Positions 56,025 through 63,240 of a DNA stretch of 64,000 nucleotides are shown one piece after another. This DNA comes from a virus: the IMG/VR virus record IMGVR_UViG_3300042558_004148, positions 62,001-126,000 of that record. One strand, 5' to 3'. A program made the position numbers and the translations under genes. Below the pieces are notes generated by a model, which made no database searches, was not told the DNA's origin, and saw only the letters and a program-made list of their open reading frames with translations. The stretch's first letter is position 1. Each line of letters starts with the position of its first letter.

Positions 56025-56732
56025 ATGAATTTAGTCGGAATAGACTTTTCTATAAACTCCCCCGCTTTCTGTTGTTTGGTTGATGGCAAATACACCTGGG
56101 GATCTATAACAAGATCAGATAGAAGTGAGGAATCCCTTTCTAAGAACATCAAGAAACCATATCACATATTAAGTTGTGATGATGCTTTCAAATTGATATT
56201 CTTAGAAAAAAAGGATCTTCCCGAAAATTATTCGGAAAGAGAAAGAATTAAGATAACCTATTTCTTAGATATAGTTGATACCCTATGGAAATCTATAATA
56301 TCTATAATGGGAAAAGAACCATTCCATGTTGCAATGGAGGGTTTAAGTTTTTCGTCTAATGGTAATTCGCTAATTGATATTTCAATGGCAACTGCACTGT
56401 TAAGGGAAAGAATAATTAATGATATTGGCGTTGATAACTTTCATGTATTCTCACCAACATCAATTAAAAAATATGCGGTAAAGGGAAATGCTAAGAAGGA
56501 CGAACTTTACCATGCGTTATGTAATTATATCGAGGATGAAACAAATTTATTCATCTTCTCTAGAATACTAGAAAGCAATAAGGAAGAATGGATAACCGGT
56601 AAAAAGGTTGTTAATAAACCAATCGACGATATTGTTGACGCAACTTGGATTAATTTATATTTAAAGGAAGAATTAAAGGAATTTTATGGAATTAAAGGAA
56701 ATATTAAAAACGCATCTACAGGAAGCCTCTAG
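56025..56732 (+). CDS. RuvC-like Holliday junction nuclease
   Basis: A 235-residue protein with the RNase H-like fold of RuvC-type resolvases. It has Asp7 in NLVGIDFSINSP, Glu105 in HVAMEGLSFS, an Ala/Leu helix ATALLRERI, and the acidic C-terminal motif DDIVDATW (residues 201-208, Asp201/202 and Asp205). These are the catalytic acidic residues expected for metal-dependent cutting. T4 uses endonuclease VII (gp49) for this task; a RuvC-type enzyme is an alternative solution in many other phages. It would resolve branched DNA before packaging. Its last 47 bases overlap the next gene. Confidence 0.8.
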   Translation: MNLVGIDFSINSPAFCCLVDGKYTWGSITRSDRSEESLSKNIKKPYHILSCDDAFKLIFLEKKDLPENYSERERIKITYFLDIVDTLWKSIISIMGKEPFHVAMEGLSFSSNGNSLIDISMATALLRERIINDIGVDNFHVFSPTSIKKYAVKGNAKKDELYHALCNYIEDETNLFIFSRILESNKEEWITGKKVVNKPIDDIVDATWINLYLKEELKEFYGIKGNIKNASTGSL

Positions 56733-57285
56733 CATTCTAAATGACTTCATTAATAACGACGAGTATCTAAACTCCGTAACAGAGGCAGCCGAAACAATCA
56801 TCACATCATTAAGTAACGGTAATAAAATAATTTCTGCAGGAAATGGCGGGTCCATGTGCGATGCTATGCATTTTGCAGAGGAACTTAGCGGGAGGTATCG
56901 TGAGAACAGGGAAGCTTTAGCCGCTGTTTCCATATCTGATCCTAGTCACATAACTTGTGTTGGAAATGATTATGGCTTCGACCAGATTTTTTCTAGATAT
57001 ATTGAAGCTGTTGGAAACGAAGGCGACGTATTTTTCGGTATAACAACTTCAGGAAATTCTAATAATATCACTCGTGCTCTGGTTACTGCCAAGAGAATGG
57101 GGATGAAGGTTGTCATACTCACATCAGACCGCCCAGAAAGCGACGTAAGAATGCTTTTTAGCCACCTTATCGATAATATCATACTAACACCAGTAAATAA
57201 ATATGCGGATCGTACGCAAGAACTACATATCAAAATAATACATTCCCTGATTGATATGATAGAGCGCCAATTGGGAATGAAATAA
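56686..57285 (+). CDS. gmhA: Phosphoheptose isomerase-like SIS-domain protein
   Basis: A 199-residue SIS-fold protein of the sedoheptulose-7-phosphate isomerase (GmhA) type, which makes D-glycero-D-manno-heptose 7-phosphate for LPS core or other heptose sugars. Family features are AGNGGSMCDAMHFAEELSGR (residues 51-70), with His62 and Glu65/66; ITTSGNSNNITRAL; and a C-terminal TQELHIKIIHSLIDMIE with Gln178 and His181. These match the zinc-binding and catalytic set of GmhA. The length is standard (about 190-200). The gene starts inside the RuvC-like gene. Why a phage carries it is open: modifying surface sugar, or supplying heptose to a glycosyltransferase such as the one at 26224. Confidence 0.9.
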   Translation: MELKEILKTHLQEASSILNDFINNDEYLNSVTEAAETIITSLSNGNKIISAGNGGSMCDAMHFAEELSGRYRENREALAAVSISDPSHITCVGNDYGFDQIFSRYIEAVGNEGDVFFGITTSGNSNNITRALVTAKRMGMKVVILTSDRPESDVRMLFSHLIDNIILTPVNKYADRTQELHIKIIHSLIDMIERQLGMK

Positions 57286-57346
57286 AATCAATAAAGAGAA
57301 ACAAAAAGTAAACAAAAAAGTAAAATTTAAAATTAAAAGAAAAATT
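57286..57346 (+). promoter_or_regulatory. Unstructured A-rich leader of gp32
   Basis: The 61 bases before the gp32 start have only about eight G or C, with repeated AAAAAGTAAA-like units and no Shine-Dalgarno. In T4, gp32 represses its own translation by binding an unstructured AT-rich leader. This tract has the properties such a target would need, so autoregulation is a reasonable inference. Confidence 0.5.
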
Positions 57347-58324
57347 ATGAGTAATTTAGACATTTTCAATTTGGACGCAGAGGCGTTCGTAACGAAAGCA
57401 AACGCAGTAGAATCAAAAGATTCGGAATTTTATAAGCCATATCCTGAAAACGGTAAGGATGGAGTTTATAAATCTTTAATTAGATTTGTGCCTAATCCAG
57501 CAGATCCAGCGGTATCTAAGGTTCACAAATATTATGTGTATTTGAATGATCCAGTATCAGGAGACGGATTTTCAGCCGATTGTCCATCAACTGTTGGTAA
57601 GAAATCAATTCTTAAAGACATGTTCTGGAAGTTAAAGAATTCACATTCTGCTGCAGACCAGGAATTAGCTAAGAGCTTCTCAAGAAAAGAGGATTTCTAT
57701 TCGTTAGTTCAAATCGTTCAGGATAAAAACAAACCTGAATTGGAAGGAAAGATCATGATCTTCAAATTTGGTAAAAAATTGAATGATATGATCGAGGCAC
57801 AACTTAAACCAGAATACGGTGATTCTTGTAATCCTTTCGATCTTTTCGAAGGTAGAGAATTCGCATTAAGTGTTAGAAAAGTTGGTGAATGGAATAACTA
57901 CGATCTTTGCTCATTCGTGGGTGAAAAAAATGCAATTAAGATCGATGGGGTTTCTATGAAAAAATCTCAGGAGGATATGGCAAAAATTCTCGATTATTTA
58001 AACGATGGACCTAAAAACTTATCAAGTTTTGATTATAAGGACTGGGATGATGATATGACTGAGAAAGTTATGAGTGTAATCAGAAACACAGTTCCTGATC
58101 AAAGATTGGTTAACGAGATCGTTGGTGGTGTTGCTTCTGCTCCTGCAAGAACTGCGCCAGCTCAATCAGCTCCAGCTCCAGTAATGGAACAAGAGTCTAC
58201 ATCTGGTGATTTATACGCTGAGGTATCTCAAACTAAAGTTGCTGGACATGTTGAAAGAACTGAATCTTCCGCTCCTTCAAGCAATAGTAGTTCTTCATTA
58301 GAAGATCTTTACGCAGACCTTTAA
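57347..58324 (+). CDS. gp32: Single-stranded DNA-binding protein, gp32-like
   Basis: A 325-residue protein. The basic/aromatic N-terminal region and OB-type core (YKSLIRFVPNPAD, VHKYYVYLNDP) are followed by the T4-like segment GKIMIFKFGKKLNDMI and EFALSVRKVGEWNNYDLCSF. The C-terminal part is Ser/Pro/Glu-rich and ends in an acidic tail (SSLEDLYADL), the protein-protein interaction tail of gp32. T4 gp32 binds a zinc ion through His and three Cys. Here the matching stretch has only Cys99 or so, so the zinc site seems absent. It coats ssDNA in replication and recombination and would interact with the primase and the UvsY-like protein encoded next to it. It is followed by a terminator. Confidence 0.93.
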   Translation: MSNLDIFNLDAEAFVTKANAVESKDSEFYKPYPENGKDGVYKSLIRFVPNPADPAVSKVHKYYVYLNDPVSGDGFSADCPSTVGKKSILKDMFWKLKNSHSAADQELAKSFSRKEDFYSLVQIVQDKNKPELEGKIMIFKFGKKLNDMIEAQLKPEYGDSCNPFDLFEGREFALSVRKVGEWNNYDLCSFVGEKNAIKIDGVSMKKSQEDMAKILDYLNDGPKNLSSFDYKDWDDDMTEKVMSVIRNTVPDQRLVNEIVGGVASAPARTAPAQSAPAPVMEQESTSGDLYAEVSQTKVAGHVERTESSAPSSNSSSSLEDLYADL

Positions 58325-58340
58325 TAAATTAAAAACTAAA

Positions 58341-58376
58341 AGGGAACATCCTTCTTGGGTTGTTCCCTTCTTTTTA
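58341..58376 (+). terminator. Rho-independent terminator after gp32
   Basis: AGGGAACA (58341-58348) and TGTTCCCT (58361-58368) form an eight-base-pair stem with a 12-base loop, followed by a T-rich tail (ttctttttatt). It lies between the gp32 stop at 58324 and the primase ATG at 58379. It probably limits read-through so that gp32 is made in excess over the primase. Confidence 0.8.
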
Positions 58377-58378
58377 TT

Positions 58379-59443
58379 ATGCAACAAGGAAAAATAGAAG
58401 ATTTAGTAAGATCGGTATTGGCAAAGGAATTTGCCAGAGACCCAAATAAACAAATAGTTTATAAGGCGGGTAACCGACTTAATTTCTCTTGTCCGTATTG
58501 TGGTGATTCACACGACTCTAAGAAAAAAAGGGGAAACTTCTATTTAGATACCCTTGGGTATAAATGCTATAATGGTGGATGTGGAATATTCAAGGATGCT
58601 ATCAGCTTCTTTAAGGATTTTGCTGTACATGGTAAATTAAATGGTACTGAAAGGGATGAAATAAGAAGCGTATTAGAGGAAGTTAGGGGAACAAGAAGAA
58701 CCGTATATGGTAAAGTTGATATAAGCTACTTCTTTGATAATGACATCACTGATCTATTAATTCCGAGGGAAACATTTATGTCCAAAATGAAATTGGTTGA
58801 AGTGTACGGATCTAGTATACAAAGATACGTTACAAGGAGACACCAGAAGCTAGATAAAAAGTTTGCATGGGATAGTAAATGGGAAAGACTATTTCTTTTT
58901 AATTTAACACCCGATGATAAAATATTAGGTCTCCAAGTTAGAAATATGAATTCTATTAAGGGATCAGCCAAATATCTTACATATAAACTAAGTGGAATAT
59001 ATGAAAAATTACTTAAGGTAACGGACCAGGATTTCATAGATAAGGTACGAGCTGTAGATCCAATATCCCATGTTTTTGGGATAGGTAATTTGGATTTTTC
59101 CTCAGATATAACAGTATTTGAAGGACCAATGGATTCTTTCTTTTGGAATAATTCGGTTGGCTTATGTTCTTTAGAAAACAAATTTCCATTTGAGGTTGAC
59201 AATGTTAGGTATTGGTATGATTGGGATAAATCAGGTATAGAAAAAACAATGGATCTACTAAGCAAGGGACACACTGTTTTCAACTGGGGTAAATTTCTGG
59301 AGGAGAATAATATAAATAAAAATAAAAAATGGGATCTTAATGATTTAGTTATACATTTAAGAACCACCGGTAAGAAAATTAAAAGGCTTGATAACTATTT
59401 TACCAATGACATTTTAGATCTTGGATATTTTATAAATGGATAA
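58379..59443 (+). CDS. gp61: DNA primase, gp61-like
   Basis: A 354-residue protein. I start it at ATG 58379; the upstream TTG at 58355 lies inside the terminator. The N-terminus carries a zinc-finger-type motif (Cys38, Cys41, then Cys63 and Cys68: CPYCGDSH, YKCYNGGCGIF) as in DnaG-type primases, and a TOPRIM-like C-terminal part with FEGPMDSFFW and YDWDKSGIEKTMDLL. It would synthesise RNA primers for lagging-strand replication and work with a helicase and with gp32, whose gene precedes it. Length is close to T4 gp61 (342 residues). It overlaps the next gene by eight bases. Confidence 0.87.
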   Translation: MQQGKIEDLVRSVLAKEFARDPNKQIVYKAGNRLNFSCPYCGDSHDSKKKRGNFYLDTLGYKCYNGGCGIFKDAISFFKDFAVHGKLNGTERDEIRSVLEEVRGTRRTVYGKVDISYFFDNDITDLLIPRETFMSKMKLVEVYGSSIQRYVTRRHQKLDKKFAWDSKWERLFLFNLTPDDKILGLQVRNMNSIKGSAKYLTYKLSGIYEKLLKVTDQDFIDKVRAVDPISHVFGIGNLDFSSDITVFEGPMDSFFWNNSVGLCSLENKFPFEVDNVRYWYDWDKSGIEKTMDLLSKGHTVFNWGKFLEENNINKNKKWDLNDLVIHLRTTGKKIKRLDNYFTNDILDLGYFING

Positions 59444-59684
59444 TTCTAATATACATATAGATCTCACCGATGATTGGGAAAAAGAGGTTACTCGAAGATC
59501 GACTAGCAAGATAAAATTTCCAATAAAGGTCATAGAGTCCGATTTATATGAAGTAAATACAGAATTCTCTGAACCTAAAATAGCAGACCCTAAAACTGAA
59601 GGTAAAAACGAGATATCAAAAAACGTAAGAGTTGTTGATTTATCTGGCAAGAAAAAACAAAAAACAAAAACAAATCTATTCTAA
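59436..59684 (+). CDS. Small hypothetical protein
   Basis: An 82-residue, charged protein (MDNSNIHIDLTDDWEKEV at the start, a Lys-rich end GKKKQKTKTNLF) with no recognised domain. It overlaps the primase gene by eight bases and ends one base before the UvsY-like ATG, so it is translationally coupled to both. It could be an accessory of the replication machinery, but nothing in the sequence shows it. Its acidic middle and basic tail suggest it is disordered. Confidence 0.6.
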   Translation: MDNSNIHIDLTDDWEKEVTRRSTSKIKFPIKVIESDLYEVNTEFSEPKIADPKTEGKNEISKNVRVVDLSGKKKQKTKTNLF

Positions 59685-59685
59685 T

Positions 59686-60132
59686 ATGTCTACAGAGCAA
59701 AAAAGCGACTTTAATAAAATCTTCGAAACAGAGAGAAACGAATGGAGAGAAAAGGTCCAAGTAATAGCAATACAAATGAAGGATATACAGACTCTAGCTA
59801 AGGCTCAGATTGATCTATTTAGTCAGAGACAGGTACTGCTTGAATATAGTTATAAACTGGCATCAATTGTATCCAAACTTAATTCTAAATACAGAACTGA
59901 AAAATCCAGAAAGATGAAGGATTATTCTGAAAGAAGTGATGTTAGATACGGATCTAATGAGAAAACAGTGTTGATCGAGGGAGATTTAAGCGAGATATCA
60001 GAAAAGATAGAATTGGTTGAAGGACATAGAAAATTCATAGACCAAACAATACAAACCACCGATCACATGCTATACGGGGTTCGCCAAAGAATATCGTTGG
60101 AGGATTATCTAAGAGGATCTACGGTGAAATAG
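59686..60132 (+). CDS. uvsY: Recombination mediator, UvsY-like candidate
   Basis: A 148-residue protein. The ATG at 59686 (MSTEQKSDFNKIF) is chosen over an upstream in-frame codon at 59632 that lies inside the preceding gene. It is almost wholly helical and basic with coiled-coil character: EWREKVQVIAIQMKDIQTLA, then LASIVSKLNSKYRTEKSRKM and a C-terminal IDQTIQTTDHMLYGVRQRIS. T4 UvsY is 137 residues, helical, and promotes loading of the UvsX recombinase on gp32-coated ssDNA. Matching size, helical make-up, the 'E...R' pattern and the position next to uvsW support the call; sequence identity is low. Confidence 0.6.
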   Translation: MSTEQKSDFNKIFETERNEWREKVQVIAIQMKDIQTLAKAQIDLFSQRQVLLEYSYKLASIVSKLNSKYRTEKSRKMKDYSERSDVRYGSNEKTVLIEGDLSEISEKIELVEGHRKFIDQTIQTTDHMLYGVRQRISLEDYLRGSTVK

Positions 60133-60147
60133 AAATAACTAATTTAT

Positions 60148-61704
60148 ATGTTAAAATTTCAAGTTTCAGAAGACCAACAATGGATGATATTAATTGAATC
60201 CCTGGACGAGGTCGAGAAAAAACAACTAGATATATCACTAACGCAAAAGATCCATAACTTCTATTTCCATCCACTGGTTAAGAAGAAGATATGGGACGGA
60301 AACATATGCTTTATAGAGAAGAAAGGAAATATGTGGAAGGTTCCTATTGGATTATGGAGAGAGGTTCTTGAGATAGGTGAGAAGTATAAAATCGAGATGC
60401 AAATAAAAGGCATAGAGGAGATTATTATAAGGGACATAACACTAGAGGATTTTACTACATGGGTGAATGAATTTTTTGAGGATGGTATAGGTGGTGATCC
60501 CGATAAGAAACCCAGAGATTATCAGATAGAAACGGCTTGGAAGATTATAAGATACAGATATTCTATTTCTGAGGTAGCCACTTCGTCAGGTAAGACATTA
60601 ATATCATTTATGATATTTGCTTATTTGAAATCCAAGGGACTCATTAAAAAATATATGATGATAGTTCCCAATAATAATCTTGTTTTTCAAGGGAGCGACG
60701 ATTTCGAGGATTATGGAATAGAAAAATTAGGAGTTAAGATTCAGCAAATCGGTGGAGGAAGTAAGCTCAGGGAAGGCTGTGATGTCATTATGGGTACTTT
60801 CCAATCACTGGTGAAGAAGGAACCAGAATTTTTTGCTGATGTTGATGTTGTTTTTGTTGATGAAGCACACCATACGAATTCCATGTCCATAAAGAAGATA
60901 GTTGCAAATTGCATGCACTCTAGATGGAGATTTGGTCTAACCGGAACATTGACAAAGAAAGGAACCGCTGATTATATGACAATACAGCAATTTTTAGGTC
61001 CACTTGTTGTTGAAATCCCGCCAAGCTATCTTTTTGATAATAACTATGCAACACCTGTTTCGATAAAGGTTGTTATTATGGATTGGCTTGAAGATAGCTA
61101 TAAACAAAAACTTGCTGACATAAAACTTAACAATTCGAATAAATCATCGGATAAAAAAATAGAAGGAAATGAGTTTTATAACATAGAAAGAAAGTTAGTT
61201 ATAGAAAGCAGAAAAAGACTTAATTACATAGTTGATTTCATTAGTAAAAGTTCTAAGAATTCACTAGTACTATTTCAATCAGTTAAGGATGAATACGGAA
61301 AGCAGATATGGAATTTACTAAGAGAGAAAAACTCGGACAAGGAGGTTTTCTACGTCGAAGGTGGAACAAATGAAGCTCTAAGAGAGGAATATAAAACAAG
61401 AATGAGCTCGGGTGAAAATAAGGTCCTTATAGCAACTTATGGAACATTCTCTACCGGTATTTCGATCAATAATCTGCATAATATATTTCTTGTTGAATCA
61501 TATAAGAGTGAAGTTCTAATTAAGCAGAGTTTAGGTAGGGGTATGCGTAAAATGGAAGGAAAGGACAAAGTAAATATTATAGATTTCGTTGACGATTTTA
61601 GTACCAAAAATTATTTGAATTATTTAATGAAACATAGTCTGGAGAGAATGGAGATATACAAGAAGGAATCTTTCGATTATAAAATATACAAAGTTAAACT
61701 TTAG
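60148..61704 (+). CDS. uvsW: UvsW-like SF2 helicase
   Basis: A 518-residue superfamily-2 helicase. It has an N-terminal substrate-binding domain, then RDYQIETAWKIIRYRYS (123-139), Walker A ATSSGKT at 144-150, the DEAH box VFVDEAHHT (residues 236-242), motif III LTGTLTKKG, and motif VI QSLGRGMRKMEGKD. T4 UvsW (587 residues in its full form) unwinds branched DNA, R-loops and recombination intermediates, and switches replication from origin to recombination mode. It is encoded directly after the UvsY-like gene. All helicase motifs are intact. Confidence 0.93.
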   Translation: MLKFQVSEDQQWMILIESLDEVEKKQLDISLTQKIHNFYFHPLVKKKIWDGNICFIEKKGNMWKVPIGLWREVLEIGEKYKIEMQIKGIEEIIIRDITLEDFTTWVNEFFEDGIGGDPDKKPRDYQIETAWKIIRYRYSISEVATSSGKTLISFMIFAYLKSKGLIKKYMMIVPNNNLVFQGSDDFEDYGIEKLGVKIQQIGGGSKLREGCDVIMGTFQSLVKKEPEFFADVDVVFVDEAHHTNSMSIKKIVANCMHSRWRFGLTGTLTKKGTADYMTIQQFLGPLVVEIPPSYLFDNNYATPVSIKVVIMDWLEDSYKQKLADIKLNNSNKSSDKKIEGNEFYNIERKLVIESRKRLNYIVDFISKSSKNSLVLFQSVKDEYGKQIWNLLREKNSDKEVFYVEGGTNEALREEYKTRMSSGENKVLIATYGTFSTGISINNLHNIFLVESYKSEVLIKQSLGRGMRKMEGKDKVNIIDFVDDFSTKNYLNYLMKHSLERMEIYKKESFDYKIYKVKL

Positions 61705-61739
61705 TTTTCATTGGGATATATACAGAAAACATTTTAATT

Positions 61740-62291
61740 ATGATAATGAAATCATTTACTGAATTTACTAACAATGTATCCGAAGCTAGCTCCGAGGGCA
61801 GCACAGGGAAGACTACATTTAGTAGATGGCTTAGAGATATGAACACGAGAGTTGGTGATGATATGAAGGATTCTAATTACTATTCTAGTTATTATGATTC
61901 TGATGACAAATATCAAGCTGCAAGAAGAGCAACCAACCTAATTCCTAATGTATTTAGATTAATTACCGGAGCTGGAGCTGCTGTTGCAGATTTCTTAACA
62001 CCTAAAGGATCAAGTAAAGAGGAGAAAAGTTCAAATAAGTTTACTAAGGACGAACTAAAAGCTAAAAAGACTGAAATCCTTAATAAATGGGAAAGGGATA
62101 ATATTGGTGATAAAAAAGTTACCGATGCTGATGCTGAAAAGTTCTATAAATCTGGAGTGATCAAGGGTAAAAAATACTTCGGGAAGGATTTTGATCCAGC
62201 AAACCCTAAGAATAAGGAAGAGGAAATGTACGCCGATTATATGAATGGTATAATGGAGAGGTATTATAAAAAGACAAGCAATGCACAATAA
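61740..62291 (+). CDS. Small protein with FxxF...VSEA N-terminus
   Basis: A 183-residue protein starting MIMKSFTEFTNNVSEASSEG (a second ATG two codons in, at 61746, is equally plausible). The N-terminus has Lys-x-F-x-x-F and a VSEA site. The rest is Lys/Asp/Ser-rich and mostly helical, with a hydrophobic stretch around FRLITGAGAAVADFL (about residues 77-91) that might be a weak membrane segment. It is not recognised. The N-terminal pattern resembles the T4 capsid-targeting sequence (MKTYQEFIAEA), which directs internal proteins to the prohead and is cut after Glu. It overlaps the next gene by 11 bases. Confidence 0.6.
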   Translation: MIMKSFTEFTNNVSEASSEGSTGKTTFSRWLRDMNTRVGDDMKDSNYYSSYYDSDDKYQAARRATNLIPNVFRLITGAGAAVADFLTPKGSSKEEKSSNKFTKDELKAKKTEILNKWERDNIGDKKVTDADAEKFYKSGVIKGKKYFGKDFDPANPKNKEEEMYADYMNGIMERYYKKTSNAQ

Positions 62292-63204
62292 AACGCTATC
62301 ATTTAATAACTTTGTAATTTTATTAGAGGGTGGTGCCGCTATTAAAACATCTAGAAGAATAAGGGAGGATGAGTTTGAAGAAACACTAGCCTCAATAAAG
62401 AGCATATTGTTGCCGATTATTGGTGTAAATCCCAATTCATCTGCTGGTGAATACATCGTTATTGGAAGCATAGGGAAAAAGAAAAATCCAGATGATACAT
62501 CGGGTGATCTTGATCTTGGACTTGATTCTAATTTATTCAATGTGCCACTAAAGGAGGTATCTGGATATATTTATTCGATATTAAGTGGATCGGAAGAGCT
62601 AACAAGCAAATTGGGATTCGAACCTGAAATAAATTATTTGAAGGGACTAAATATAGTAAGTATAGGATGGCCTATAAACGGTGATCAAACTAACGGAATT
62701 GTACAGCTTGATTTAATACCCGTTGCTGATATGGAATGGGCAAAGTTTATCTACTATTCACCTGACTACAAAACATCTGAAAGTAAATATAAATCAGCTC
62801 ATAGAAACTGGTTACTTGCTGCTATATTAGCAATACGTAGAATGGTATTGGATGTTAACGATGCTGGAGAAGTTATGGATTATGATTCACCTGTGCTGAT
62901 ATTAAGCGATGGTTTATATTGGCATACTAAATCATACAGAGGCAAACTAAAACCTAGATTAAAGAATGCTGCCAAGATAAGCGGAAGCGAGAGATTTATA
63001 ACTAGAGATCCTCAGGAATTTATAGACTTTGCATTGGGTACAGGTTATTCAATCAATGACGTTAAAACATTCGAAAAGTTATACCAGATTATAGATTCAC
63101 CTAGTTTTGAACTTTATGATAAGGTTGGCGAAATAGAGGAAAAGTTCCTCGAATATATTACTAGAGCAAATTTAGAGAGGCCCTCCGAAATAAAAAGAGC
63201 TTAA
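62281..63204 (+). CDS. Nucleotidyltransferase-fold protein
   Basis: A 307-residue protein with the polymerase-beta-type nucleotidyltransferase signature. GS at 62-63 (VIGSIGKKKNP) is followed by two Asp in GDLDLGLD (Asp76 and Asp78) and a third acidic residue in VQLDLIPV (Asp144). These bind the catalytic metals. The C-terminal half is helical (RNWLLAAILAIRRMVLDV, IDFALGTGYSINDV). It would transfer an NMP to a substrate that cannot be named. The N-terminus (MHNKTLSFNNFVILLEGGAA) has FxxF-V-x-LLEG, reminiscent of a capsid-targeting peptide. It is next to a ligase-family gene. Confidence 0.75.
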   Translation: MHNKTLSFNNFVILLEGGAAIKTSRRIREDEFEETLASIKSILLPIIGVNPNSSAGEYIVIGSIGKKKNPDDTSGDLDLGLDSNLFNVPLKEVSGYIYSILSGSEELTSKLGFEPEINYLKGLNIVSIGWPINGDQTNGIVQLDLIPVADMEWAKFIYYSPDYKTSESKYKSAHRNWLLAAILAIRRMVLDVNDAGEVMDYDSPVLILSDGLYWHTKSYRGKLKPRLKNAAKISGSERFITRDPQEFIDFALGTGYSINDVKTFEKLYQIIDSPSFELYDKVGEIEEKFLEYITRANLERPSEIKRA

Positions 63205-63240
63205 TCTTATATAAATATAAAGATAAAATTAAAATTAAAT

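Noticed and set aside
58355-58378. TTG start for the primase
   Set aside because: It falls inside the loop and right arm of the terminator after gp32; the ATG at 58379 fits better.
58726-59367. 213-codon open frame on the - strand
   Set aside because: It lies wholly within the primase gene, whose zinc-finger and TOPRIM-like motifs are clear, and its translation is Ser/Leu-rich with no domain, as expected for an antisense shadow.
59632-59685. Upstream ATG giving an 18-residue extension of the UvsY-like protein
   Set aside because: It lies inside the preceding 82-residue gene in another frame; the ATG at 59686, one base after that gene's stop, is the natural coupled start.
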